NCBI RefSeq assembly: GCF_001746295.1
Contig: NZ_MJAH01000003.1
Location: forward strand, 327,922-391,921
DNA: 64,000 bases
From: Streptomyces sp. LUP47B
Lineage (GTDB): Bacteria; Actinomycetota; Actinomycetes; Streptomycetales; Streptomycetaceae
Direction: 5' to 3'
Shown: positions 24,226-32,624 of the stretch, one piece after another
Layout of the letters: each line of letters opens with the position of its first letter
How positions within the stretch are numbered: position 1 is the first letter of the stretch
The notes under the pieces: generated by a model
The model's database searches: none
Told to the model about the DNA's origin: nothing
What the model saw: the letters and a program-made list of their open reading frames with translations, nothing else
Position numbers and translations under genes: made by a program

Positions 24226-24806
24226 CCGGCCTCCCCGGGTCGGCGCACCCGGTAGCGGAGGTGCGTGACGTCTCGGTCCTCGAGCCGTCGAACGAGGTCG
24301 AGTTCGATGTGCTCACCACCGAGGTGGTCGAAGAGCCGTCGGCCGTCCCCGAGGAGGACCTGCACCAGGTGGATCTCCATCTCGTCCATCTGCCCGGCTC
24401 GGAGAAGGGCTTGGGCCGCACCGGCCCCATGGACCATGACCGGCCGGTCCCCTGCGGCGGCGCGAGCCTGGCGGGCGCAGTCCTCGACGTCGGTGACGAA
24501 TCGCGCGTGGCCGGGTGGCACGTCCCCGTCGTCAACATGGTGGGTGAGGACGAAGATCGGCACGCCGTCGTGATGGTCGCCCTGCCAGCGCCCCGCGAGT
24601 TCGAAGGTCCGGCGACCGGAAATCACCGCGCCGGTCGCCAGAGCCTCGCGGTAGATCTGTCCGCTGGGACCGTCGGACTTCCGGTCGTCGAGCCAGTTGA
24701 ACAGCCGCCCGCCGTTTCGTCCGAGCTCCTGACCTGGCCGATCGTCCGGCCCGGCGATATAGCCGTCGAGCGACATGGACATGTACAGCCGAATCGGATT
24801 GTGCAT
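24222..24806 (-). CDS. Dihydrofolate-reductase-like (RibD C-terminal domain) protein
   Basis: 194 aa from ATG 24806, chosen because GGAGG lies just before it; an ATG at 24818 is also in frame. The fold is that of the RibD reductase domain: RLYMSMSLDGYIAGPDD, AVISGRRTFELAGRW, and HGAGAAQALLRAGQMDEMEI followed by HLVQVLLGDG. These proteins bind NADPH, but most lack a known substrate. It is coupled to the VOC gene by GTGA. A homologue with a different sequence is at 28803-29408. Confidence 0.82.
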   Translation of the reverse strand: MHNPIRLYMSMSLDGYIAGPDDRPGQELGRNGGRLFNWLDDRKSDGPSGQIYREALATGAVISGRRTFELAGRWQGDHHDGVPIFVLTHHVDDGDVPPGHARFVTDVEDCARQARAAAGDRPVMVHGAGAAQALLRAGQMDEMEIHLVQVLLGDGRRLFDHLGGEHIELDLVRRLEDRDVTHLRYRVRRPGEAG

Positions 24807-25155
24807 CCCTGCCTCCATCTCTCCTCGATGACACCGGGACCCACCGCTTCCTGGTCTGCCGACGGGGCGCGCATGTCACGAGGAAGACCTCAGGCAACCG
24901 GCGAACTCATCGGCCTGACGCGCCGGCCCTGTTGCCTGGGGCCGGCGCGGGGAGTCGCAGTGCAGATCTGGGGATGAGAGGAGGTCGTTCAAGCTGCCTG
25001 GCACGCGGGGTGTTCGATGACGCGGCCGCGCTCGAAGCAGGCTCCGGCACAGACGAGGTGGGCGAGGTGGGGTGCGGAAGTCCAGAACGCCGGCGCTGGA
25101 GCCGGACGGGTCGCCGATGGCCGGTCGTCCGAAAGTCCTGCCCCGTCGCCGTGCG
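24807..25155. other. Non-coding gap with a terminator-like hairpin
   Basis: No gene recognised. The perfect 10-bp stem GCGCCGGCCC (24920-24929) / 24939-24948 with a 9-nt loop lies about 200 nt past the glutamate decarboxylase stop and may end that transcript. A minus-strand frame ending near 24989 codes a Cys-containing tail (HLVCAGACFERGRVIEHPAC) that I could not assign. Confidence 0.5.
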
Positions 25156-26520
25156 TCAGTAGCCGGTGCCGCGCTTGACCTGGGCCCGTTCGATCCCGTG
25201 GGCCGCGCCCTTGTCGTCCAGCGTGCGACACGCGTCGGCGATGTCCTGGCTCAGCCGGTCGATCTGCTCGCGGCTCAGAGTCTCCTTGACCAGGGCGCGC
25301 AGGATCTTCACCCGCTCCGCGTTGGGCGGGAGCGTGTATGCCGGCACCATCCAGCCCCGCTCGGCCGAGAGCTGCCAGGCGATGTCGGACTCGTCGTAGG
25401 CATGCTGGCCGGCGAGACGGAAAGCAACCAGCGGCAGTTGCTCGAGGTCGCTCCCGATCACTTCGAAGCGGCCGCTGCTGCGCAGGTTGTCCGCCAATGC
25501 CCGGGAGTTCTCCTGCATGATCTTCATGACGTAGGTGTAGCCCTGGCGACCGAGCCGCACGAAGTTGTAGTACTGCGCGAGCACCATCGACGCACCGGTG
25601 GAGAAGTTCAGCGTGAACGTCGCGTCGGTCTTGCCCAGGTAGTTCTCGTAGAACACGAGGTCCTTGGCCAGGTCGGACTCCTCGCGGAAGACCAGCCATC
25701 CGATGCCGGGGTAGACGAGGCCGTACTTGTGTCCCGAGACGTTGATCGAACGGACCTGCTCGAGCCGGAAGTCCCATTTCGAGTCCGGGTAGAGGAAGGG
25801 CCACACGAATGCGCCGCTGGCGCCGTCGACGTGGATCGGGATGTCGAGGTCCCGCTTTTCGCGGACGTCCCGCAGGAGCTTGTCGATCCCGACGACATCG
25901 TCCTTGTGGCCGGTGAAGGTGGTGCCGAGGACGGCGACGACGCCGATCGTGTTCTCGTCGAGGTGGGGCTCCACGTCTTCGGGGCCGATCGTGTACTTGC
26001 CCTCGGCAAGCGGCACGATTCGCGGCTCGACGTCGAAGTAGCGGCAGAACTTCTCCCATACGACGTGGACGTCTCCGCCGAAGACCAGGTTGGGGCGGTC
26101 GGTGGACAGGTTCGCCGCCTGGCGGCGCTCGCGCCACTTCCACTTCAGCGACAGCGCGCCGAGCATGATCGCCTCGGACGAGCCCTGGGTCCGGCATCCG
26201 GTCGTGGGGCCAGGCGCGTGGAAGAGGTCGGCGAGCATCCGCACGCAACGCTGCTCGATCTCGGCGGAGATGGGGTACTCGGCGTGGTCGATGAAGTTGC
26301 GGTGGAGGTTCTCGGCGATCAGCCGTTGCGCCTCCGGCTCCATCCAGGTGGTGACGAATGTGGCGAGGTTGCGCTGTGGGTCACCCTCCATGGCGAGATC
26401 CACGTCCACGAGCCTCATGGCGTCCGACGCAGCCATGCCTTCCTCGGGGAAGGTGTCCGAGGGAGCGGGCGCGGTCAGGAATCGGTTACCGAAAAGTAGT
26501 GCATCGTCGCGCTTGGTCAT
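25156..26520 (-). CDS. gad: Glutamate decarboxylase
   Basis: 454 aa from ATG 26520, the usual length of bacterial GadA/B. The PLP-dependent fold-type I core has GCRTQGSSEAIMLG, HVDGASGAF, and the Schiff-base lysine Lys265 in INVSGHKYGLVYPG. It converts glutamate to GABA while consuming a proton, so it can serve acid tolerance or feed GABA metabolism. No glutamate/GABA antiporter or GABA transaminase is adjacent. It is followed by a sigma-factor gene 100 nt upstream on the same strand. Confidence 0.93.
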   Translation of the reverse strand: MTKRDDALLFGNRFLTAPAPSDTFPEEGMAASDAMRLVDVDLAMEGDPQRNLATFVTTWMEPEAQRLIAENLHRNFIDHAEYPISAEIEQRCVRMLADLFHAPGPTTGCRTQGSSEAIMLGALSLKWKWRERRQAANLSTDRPNLVFGGDVHVVWEKFCRYFDVEPRIVPLAEGKYTIGPEDVEPHLDENTIGVVAVLGTTFTGHKDDVVGIDKLLRDVREKRDLDIPIHVDGASGAFVWPFLYPDSKWDFRLEQVRSINVSGHKYGLVYPGIGWLVFREESDLAKDLVFYENYLGKTDATFTLNFSTGASMVLAQYYNFVRLGRQGYTYVMKIMQENSRALADNLRSSGRFEVIGSDLEQLPLVAFRLAGQHAYDESDIAWQLSAERGWMVPAYTLPPNAERVKILRALVKETLSREQIDRLSQDIADACRTLDDKGAAHGIERAQVKRGTGY

Positions 26521-26623
26521 GCAGCGATTCAAACAGCGCCGGAGCGTTCCGAAGGCTAGGGACACACCAGGAGGACACCGCGCGTCGGCTGACGGCGACG
26601 GCGGTGCCGTCATCTCACCGGGA

Positions 26624-27622
26624 CTACTTCATGCGGTCGGCCGGCAGGCGCTCCGGCAGCCCGAGCCGCGGGAACCGGTCGTCGTGGAAGATGACGATCT
26701 CGGTGATCGCCCCGTCGGTGATGCGCAGGACGTCGATCGTCAGTGGCAGGTACGCGCTCTCCTGCTCCCGCCAGAGGTAGAAGGCGAGGGCGGGCTGCCG
26801 GTTCACCGAGGTGAGGACACAGCGCAGGCGCCCCAGGTCCGCGAACCCGTCCTCGACCCAGTTGTTCACCACCGTGTCGCGACCGACGTACAGGCCCGGG
26901 GTGGGCGGCATCGAGCTGCGGACGTCGTCCCGCAGCATGGCAGCGAGAGCGTCGACGTCCTTGGCCACGCTCGCGTCGGTGAAGCGGCGCACCAGCTCGC
27001 GCGTTTCTCGGTCCTCCTCTGCGCCGGTCCAGTCCTGTCGCTCGGCGGGCAGATGCTCCCGCATGCCGGCGCGGGCCCGCTGCAGCGCGCTGTTCACGGA
27101 GTTGACGGAGTCACCGAGGCACTCCGCGACGTCCTTGGCCGGCCAGCCGAGCACGTCCCGCAGGATCAGCACGGCCCGCGGGCGCGGCGCGAGGTGCTGG
27201 ACCGCGACCAGGTACGCCAGCTCGATCGTCTCCCGGGCGACGGCGACGGTCTCCGGCTCGTCCGCGCCGCCCGCGGGCACCTCGTCGAGCAGCCGGTCCG
27301 GGTAGGGCTGCAGCCACAGCACCTCGCCGCCGGTCGCCGGCTCCGGGCGGCACTTGGCGAGCAGGTCCAGGCAGGCGTTGGTCGCGATCCGGTACAGCCA
27401 GGCCCGGAACGTCGACCGCCCCTCGAAGGTCTCCCGCCGTCGCCAGGCACGGAGGAACGTTTCCTGCACGGTGTCCTCGGCGTCCTCGAACGACCCGAGC
27501 ATCCGGTAGCAGTGCACGTGCAGCTCCCGCCGGTGCCGCTCGACCAGCCCGGAGAACGCCGGCTCGTCGACCTCACCCAACCCGCTCACGTCCAGCTCCT
27601 CCAGCCGCGTGTCCGCACTCAT
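26624..27622 (-). CDS. SigX5-type ECF sigma factor with C-terminal SnoaL-like domain
   Basis: 332 aa from ATG 27622, with AAGGG upstream. Region 2 reads HRRELHVHCYRMLGSFEDAE, then DTVQETFLRAWRRRETFEGR. Region 4 includes LAPRPRAVLILRDVLGWPAK, then DVAECLGDSVNSVNSALQRA. The remaining ~130 residues form a SnoaL/NTF2-like domain (FTDASVAKDVDALAAMLRDD). Such factors have no cognate anti-sigma gene, and the fused domain is believed to regulate activity. None is adjacent here either. Confidence 0.88.
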   Translation of the reverse strand: MSADTRLEELDVSGLGEVDEPAFSGLVERHRRELHVHCYRMLGSFEDAEDTVQETFLRAWRRRETFEGRSTFRAWLYRIATNACLDLLAKCRPEPATGGEVLWLQPYPDRLLDEVPAGGADEPETVAVARETIELAYLVAVQHLAPRPRAVLILRDVLGWPAKDVAECLGDSVNSVNSALQRARAGMREHLPAERQDWTGAEEDRETRELVRRFTDASVAKDVDALAAMLRDDVRSSMPPTPGLYVGRDTVVNNWVEDGFADLGRLRCVLTSVNRQPALAFYLWREQESAYLPLTIDVLRITDGAITEIVIFHDDRFPRLGLPERLPADRMK

Positions 27623-27847
27623 CACGTCACCCTTACGCCTCGTCGTGTCCCGTCGTAGGTGTGACGGGTACGGGCGCGAAAACTCATCACTGGCGAGAAT
27701 GGCCTGCACCATCGCGGTCGTCCGGGAGGGGCGGCAACGCTGCCTGGCCAGGATGCCAGGTCTAGTGGGTGGCGACGGCGCGTTCGCCGCGGCAGCGGAT
27801 CATGCACCTGATCCGTCCCCTCGGAATCGATCGCCTAGGGTGGCGCC

Positions 27848-28696
27848 GTGACTGATGAGCAGGAGCGGGTGCAGCCGTCGGGAGTGTGGGCCACGGCAGT
27901 CGGGGTTGCCAGGGTGCGGGCGCTGGAGACCGAGCGGGAGAACGCGCTGTTCCGCGATCCCCTGGCACAGGCTTTCGCCACCGCCGGCGGTCTGTGGCCC
28001 GACTCGCCGCCGCCCGATGACGAGGCCGCGCAACGCCGTCGGCTGGCCGTGTCGTTCTCCATCGTCATCAGGACGAAGTTCCTCGACGACCTGTTGCAGC
28101 AGGCCTCCGCGTCCGGGGTCCGGCAGGTAGTGCTGCTCGGTGCCGGCATGGACAGTCGGGCCTTCCGGATGGACTGGCCCGAGGGCACCCGGCTGTTCGA
28201 GGTCGACACCGCCGCGCCCCTGGACTTCAAGGCTTCGGTGCTGCGCCAGGAGCGAGCAGTCGCACGCTGCGAGCGGATCACCGTCGCGGCGGATCTGCGT
28301 GCGGACTGGCCGGGCGCGCTGGCCGCCGCAGGGCACGACCCGGCCTTGCCGACCGCGTGGATCGCCGAAGGACTACTGATCTATCTGCCCGAGGACGCGG
28401 TGGAGCTGCTGCTTGCCCGGATCAGCGCGCAGTCGGCGCCAGGCAGCCGGATGGGGCTGACGCTGGGCTCGCGCGGCGTGATCGAGCGCTTCGCCGCGGA
28501 CGCGGTGCCGGGATCGGCGGCGTCCATGTGGGTCTCCGAGATGCCCGACGACCCGGTGGGCTGGCTGGCAGGGCACGGCTGGGAGGCCGACGCCCACACT
28601 CTGCGCGAGCGCGCTGCGGCCTACGGCCGCCCGATCAACACCCCGCCGCAGCGTGAGGAGCGGCCGGGCGGACTGATCTCGGCGGTCCGCCGGTAG
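27848..28696 (+). CDS. SAM-dependent methyltransferase (TIGR00027/LCMT-like)
   Basis: 282 aa from GTG 27848. Family marks are the N-terminal ARVRALETERENALFRDPLA, the SAM-binding VVLLGAGMDSRAFRM, EVDTAAPLDFK, and WIAEGLLIYLPEDAVELLL. These Streptomyces/Mycobacterium proteins are putative O-methyltransferases of unknown acceptor, occurring in many copies. It is divergent from the ECF sigma gene across 225 nt, which could carry both promoters. Confidence 0.88.
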   Translation: MTDEQERVQPSGVWATAVGVARVRALETERENALFRDPLAQAFATAGGLWPDSPPPDDEAAQRRRLAVSFSIVIRTKFLDDLLQQASASGVRQVVLLGAGMDSRAFRMDWPEGTRLFEVDTAAPLDFKASVLRQERAVARCERITVAADLRADWPGALAAAGHDPALPTAWIAEGLLIYLPEDAVELLLARISAQSAPGSRMGLTLGSRGVIERFAADAVPGSAASMWVSEMPDDPVGWLAGHGWEADAHTLRERAAAYGRPINTPPQREERPGGLISAVRR

Positions 28697-28802
28697 CGCC
28701 GTCTTCCGATTCCCTGGACGATCGAGCTACATCGTTGGCCCTGGTCCCAGCGATGAGTTTCCGGCGGTCGTGCCGTCTACCCCTCGACGAAGGGAGCGCA
28801 CC

Positions 28803-29408
28803 ATGCGCAAGATCATCGTTTGCACGTTCCTGACACTGGACGGCGTCATGCAGGCGCCGGGAGGCCCGGACGAGGACGCTGAGAGCGGCTTCGAGCACGG
28901 CGGCTGGCAGAAGCCGGTGGCCGACGACGAGGTCGGCACGGCCATCGCCGGTTGGTACGAGCACTCCGACGCGATGCTGCTCGGTCGCAAGACGTACGAC
29001 ATCTTCGCGTCGTACTGGCCGACCGCCGATCCCGAGAACCCGTTCACCGATCGGATGAACAGCATGCACAAGTACGTGGCGTCTCGGACCCTGACGTCCG
29101 TCGAGTGGCAGAACTCCACGCTGCTGGAGGGCGACACCGTCGATGCCGTAGGCAAGCTGAAGGCGTCCGACGGCGGCGACATCAACGTCGTCGGGAGCGG
29201 CGATCTCGCTCAGACCCTCATGCGACACGGCCTCGTCGACGAGTACCGGCTGACCATCCATCCGGTGATCATCGGCACCGGCAAGCGGCTTTTCGCCGAC
29301 GGAGCGATCCCCACTGCGCTCGAGCCGGTCAGCGTCTCGACGACGAAGGGCGGCACCGTCCTCGGCGTGTACCGGCCGAGCGGTAAGCCCGGTTACGACA
29401 GCTACTAG
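28803..29408 (+). CDS. Dihydrofolate-reductase-like (RibD C-terminal domain) protein
   Basis: 201 aa from ATG 28803, with GAAGGGAG upstream. Features are RKIIVCTFLTLDGVMQAPGG, DAMLLGRKTYDIFASYW, VVGSGDLAQTLMRHGLVDEY and IHPVIIGTGKRLFADG. This is the common actinobacterial YyaP/YwjB-like subtype. NADPH binding is expected; the substrate is unknown. It is monocistronic between a methyltransferase and an acetyltransferase gene. Confidence 0.88.
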   Translation: MRKIIVCTFLTLDGVMQAPGGPDEDAESGFEHGGWQKPVADDEVGTAIAGWYEHSDAMLLGRKTYDIFASYWPTADPENPFTDRMNSMHKYVASRTLTSVEWQNSTLLEGDTVDAVGKLKASDGGDINVVGSGDLAQTLMRHGLVDEYRLTIHPVIIGTGKRLFADGAIPTALEPVSVSTTKGGTVLGVYRPSGKPGYDSY

Positions 29409-29569
29409 AGCCGTCGTGAGCGCTGCTGCATGGGGCCGGGCCGACAACTGAGCGACAGGCTGGAGCGTGCCAGGGCCACCGGAAGGAAGACATGCGGCTC
29501 GTTGACGGACGCATCTGCGCCTATGACCTGGCTGCTGATCTCCGCTCTGGCGGTCACTAGGTTCGGATC

Positions 29570-29965
29570 ATGGCGATCACATATGAGTGGCGGGGCGACG
29601 TCGACAACTCAGCTCTCAACCAGCTGCATGCCGAAGGATTCGATCACCCGGTCGGGCAGACGGACTGGCGGGCAAGGCTTCATCGTCACAGCCTCGGCTG
29701 GGTCTGCGCCTGGGAAGATCGCCGTTTGGTCGGCTTCGTCAACGTCGCCTGGGACGGCGGCGTCCATGCGTTTGTCCTGGACACGGTCGTCGCTCAGCGC
29801 CGTCGTTCGAACGGGGTGGGAGCCGCGCTGGTCAAGGCAGCTGCTGAGGGATGCCGTGCTGCGGGGTGTGAGTGGCTGCATGTCGACTTCGAGGAGAACT
29901 TGCGAGCGTTCTACTTCGATGCCTGTGGCTTCAGAGAGACGACGGCAGGTCTGATCGCTTTGTGA
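29570..29965 (+). CDS. GNAT-family N-acetyltransferase
   Basis: 131 aa from ATG 29570. The acetyl-CoA motif A is VLDTVVAQRRRSNGVGAALV (Q/RxxGxG/A form RRSNGVG), and motif B is EWLHVDFEENLRAFYFDACG followed by F. The short length is normal for small GNAT enzymes. The acceptor is unknown. The gap on either side is short and without recognisable signals. Confidence 0.85.
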   Translation: MAITYEWRGDVDNSALNQLHAEGFDHPVGQTDWRARLHRHSLGWVCAWEDRRLVGFVNVAWDGGVHAFVLDTVVAQRRRSNGVGAALVKAAAEGCRAAGCEWLHVDFEENLRAFYFDACGFRETTAGLIAL

Positions 29966-30073
29966 CCTTGGGCCTCCCGGAACTCCGGCCGAGCCACCGG
30001 GCGATCGCGCAGCGAGTTCCCGGCCCGGAGCCAAGCGGCGACGACGAGCCACCCGTCCCGTGCCGCAGGCGTC

Positions 30074-30988
30074 TTAAGCGGCGGTCGGAGGTGTGAACAG
30101 TGCCTGGACGGTTTCGGTGGCCAGGTCTCGTAGCCAGGTGTGGGCGCGGTCGTTGTCGTAGCGCTGGTGCCACAGCAGGTACAGGGGTACGTCGGGCAGC
30201 GGGAGTGGTGGCGGCAGTGTGGCCAGGCCGAGTTGTTCCCGGGCCGTGCGGGTGACCGCGTCGGGGAGGGTGACGATCAGGTCGGTGGCGAGGGCGAGTT
30301 GAAGTGCGAAGGCGGCCGTGGGCCCGACGGCGACGACGCGTCGTTCGAGGCCGTGTGTGGTCAGGGCGTCATCGATCGGGTCGCGCAGGCTTCCGCGCCG
30401 CGAAACGGTGAGGTGTTCGGCGGCTGCGTAACGCTCGAGGGTCAGCGGGCCCGCGGTGAGCGGGTGGCCCGGTCGGGCGGCGATGACCAGCCGGTCCGTG
30501 CCGACGAGGCGGTGGCGGATGTCGGGGAGCGTCGGCACGCCGGAGCTTGATTCGAGGTCGACCTCACCCCGGCGCAACTCGGCGTCGTCCGACCCTGGTT
30601 CGGCGGACAGGCGCAGCCGTACACCTGGGGCCTGATGGTGGACGGCCGTGGTCAGGGCTGTGCCGCATGCGGCGGTCAGGGCGTCGTGCCAGCGCACGGT
30701 GAACACCCGGTCCAGAGCCGCCAGGTCGAGTTCCTGCTGCGCCGACAGCAGGTGGTGGGCCTGCTGCACGAGGGCGTGGACCTCGGCGCGCATGGCCAGC
30801 GCGCGGGTGGTGGGGACCATGCTGCGGCCGGTGCGGACCAGGATCTGGTCACCGGTGGCCTTGCGGATGCGGCCCAGGGAACGGCTCATCGCCGGGGCGG
30901 TGACATGAAGACGAGCTGCCGCGCCGGCGACGCTGCCCTCTTCCAGCAGGGCATCAAGGGCCGTGAGCAGGTTCAGATCCAGTTGCAT
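30074..30988 (-). CDS. LysR-family transcriptional regulator
   Basis: 304 aa from ATG 30988. The N-terminal HTH is LDLNLLTALDALLEEGSVAG, then AAARLHVTAPAMSRSLGRIR. The substrate-binding domain of the type 2 periplasmic fold fills the rest. It is divergent from the inositol-phosphatase-like gene across 115 bp that hold a LysR-type dyad, so it probably controls that gene and the reductase behind it. Confidence 0.92.
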   Translation of the reverse strand: MQLDLNLLTALDALLEEGSVAGAAARLHVTAPAMSRSLGRIRKATGDQILVRTGRSMVPTTRALAMRAEVHALVQQAHHLLSAQQELDLAALDRVFTVRWHDALTAACGTALTTAVHHQAPGVRLRLSAEPGSDDAELRRGEVDLESSSGVPTLPDIRHRLVGTDRLVIAARPGHPLTAGPLTLERYAAAEHLTVSRRGSLRDPIDDALTTHGLERRVVAVGPTAAFALQLALATDLIVTLPDAVTRTAREQLGLATLPPPLPLPDVPLYLLWHQRYDNDRAHTWLRDLATETVQALFTPPTAA

Positions 30989-31000
30989 GAGAGTAACTCT

Positions 31001-31023
31001 ACAAGTGACAAGCATGCACTTGT
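31001..31023. promoter_or_regulatory. LysR-type dyad in the divergent promoter
   Basis: ACAAGTG (31001-31007) and CACTTGT (31017-31023) are perfect inverted arms with a 9-bp spacer. They are 12 bp from the lysR start and 80 bp from the divergent gene. The half-sites fit a T-N11-A type recognition site. Confidence 0.6.
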
Positions 31024-31103
31024 TGTTAATGACTGGGCGGCCTACCTTCGAAGTGCGGGGGCGAGACAACTGCCCCGCTTCGACCGAAACCAGGGAGCCA
31101 GTC

Positions 31104-31916
31104 ATGAGCACAGCCATGCCTTTTGACGCCGGTACGACGCTGCTGTCCGACGTGACAGCCGCCGTGAAGACCGCCGGCGTCACGCTGCGCGACCGCCACA
31201 CCTCGTACGCCCGGGGCGTGAGCCTGGACGAGGTCGTGGGCGAGATTTACGCCAACGACGACGCGGTGCTGGAGGTGCTGCGGGAGCCGCTGCTGCGGGC
31301 CCGGCCGGGATCGCAGTGGGCCGAGGACGAGCTGGCCGGCGGCGCGCTCCCGCCCGGGGAGTGGTGGGTCGTCGACCCCGCCGAGGGCAACATCAACCAC
31401 GTCCACGGCATGGACGACTGGGCCGTCACCGCCACCCTGGTCCGGGACAACCAGCCGGTACTCACCGTCGTCCACCTGCCGCTGACCGGCGACACCTACA
31501 CCGCGGTCGCCGGCGGCGGTGCCCGCCTCAACGACCGGCCCCTGAAGGTGTCCGCCAAGACCGACCTGGGCGCGGCGCTCATCGGCACCGGCCAGGCCAA
31601 GCCCGGCGAGGACGAGCGCACCTTCCGGCGGATCGGGGACTCAGTCACCGCGATGCTCGTCAACGGCCTGGTCGTACGGGTGTCCGTTCCCGCCACGATG
31701 CAGCTCATCCACGTCGCCGCCGGACGCATGGACGCGTTCTGGCAGTTCTCCGACGTCCGCTCCGGCCTCGTCGCCGGCGCCCTGCTGGTCTCCGAGGCCG
31801 GAGGCACCGTCACCGACCTGGCGGGCGAAACCTGGAACACCGGCAGCCGCGACTTCCTGGCCGCCGCCCCCGGCATCCACGGCGCCGCCCTCAAGGTCCT
31901 CTCGTCGACCGCCTGA
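31104..31916 (+). CDS. Inositol-monophosphatase-fold protein with altered metal motif
   Basis: 270 aa from ATG 31104, with GGGAG upstream. The fold is recognisable from WAEDELAGG, WVVDPAEGNINHVHGMDDWA, VVHLPLTGDTYTAVAGGGAR and GALLVSEAGGTVTDLAGETW. The canonical metal-binding signature DPxDGTxNxxHG reads DPAEGNINHVHG: the second Asp is Glu and Gly-Thr is Gly-Asn. The usual C-terminal WDxAAG is SDVRSG. Activity as a sugar or inositol phosphatase is therefore uncertain. It is transcribed with the F420/NADP-reductase-like gene 47 nt downstream. Confidence 0.82.
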   Translation: MSTAMPFDAGTTLLSDVTAAVKTAGVTLRDRHTSYARGVSLDEVVGEIYANDDAVLEVLREPLLRARPGSQWAEDELAGGALPPGEWWVVDPAEGNINHVHGMDDWAVTATLVRDNQPVLTVVHLPLTGDTYTAVAGGGARLNDRPLKVSAKTDLGAALIGTGQAKPGEDERTFRRIGDSVTAMLVNGLVVRVSVPATMQLIHVAAGRMDAFWQFSDVRSGLVAGALLVSEAGGTVTDLAGETWNTGSRDFLAAAPGIHGAALKVLSSTA

Positions 31917-31963
31917 CCGGAAGTCCCTTCTCCTCACCTCGATACCGCAAGGAGCGTCACCAC

Positions 31964-32608
31964 ATGACCAGCATCGGCATCCTGGGCGCCGGCCGCGTCG
32001 GCACCAACCTCGCCGGCAAGCTCTCCGCAGCCGGACACCATGTCACCCTCGGTGGCCGGAGTCCCGAAGACACCGCCGCCCGCACCGCCGGGCTCGCCGC
32101 GCGGATCGCCTTCGCCGACCAGCGCACCACTGCCCGCACCGCGGACATCGTGATCAACGCGACGCCCGGCGACAGCTCCCTGGCCCGCTTCACCGACCTG
32201 CGTGCCGACCTCGTCGGCAAGATCCTCATCGACGTCTCCAACGCCACCCGCGACGACGGTGACGGCCTGCCCGGTGAATTGTGCTATCCCGGCAGCAGCC
32301 TCGCCGAGAAGCTTCAGGCCGCGCTCCCCGACACTCATGTGGTCAAGACCCTCAACACCATGCTCTTCACGGTCATGACCGCTCCCGAAGCCCTGGCCAC
32401 CCCACCGACCGCCTATCTCTCGGGCGACGACGAACACGCGAAGAGGACCGTCACCGGCCTGCTCGGCGACCTGGGCTGGCGGCCCGAACGGATCGAGGAC
32501 CTCGGCGACATCACCACGGCCCGCGCCACCGAGGCCATGATCCTGGTCGTGCCCCACATTCTGCGCCGACACGGTTTCAAGCCCTTCGCCGTCTCCCTCG
32601 CCCGGTGA
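31964..32608 (+). CDS. NAD(P)-binding reductase of the F420-dependent NADP reductase family
   Basis: 214 aa from ATG 31964, with AAGGAG 9 nt upstream. The Rossmann motif SIGILGAGRVGTNLAGKL is followed by HHVTLGGRSPED, INATPGDSS and KTLNTMLFTVM, all matching the NADP oxidoreductase/F420 family (PF03807). The C-terminus is short. It may reduce F420 or, as in many relatives, act on an unknown substrate. It belongs to the LysR-controlled pair. Confidence 0.85.
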   Translation: MTSIGILGAGRVGTNLAGKLSAAGHHVTLGGRSPEDTAARTAGLAARIAFADQRTTARTADIVINATPGDSSLARFTDLRADLVGKILIDVSNATRDDGDGLPGELCYPGSSLAEKLQAALPDTHVVKTLNTMLFTVMTAPEALATPPTAYLSGDDEHAKRTVTGLLGDLGWRPERIEDLGDITTARATEAMILVVPHILRRHGFKPFAVSLAR

Positions 32609-32624
32609 CACATGAAAACAGGGT

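Noticed and set aside
24989..25155. Cys-containing C-terminal tail as a gene fragment downstream of gad
   Set aside because: Looks protein-like for about 30 residues only and matches no family I know; not enough to call a pseudogene.
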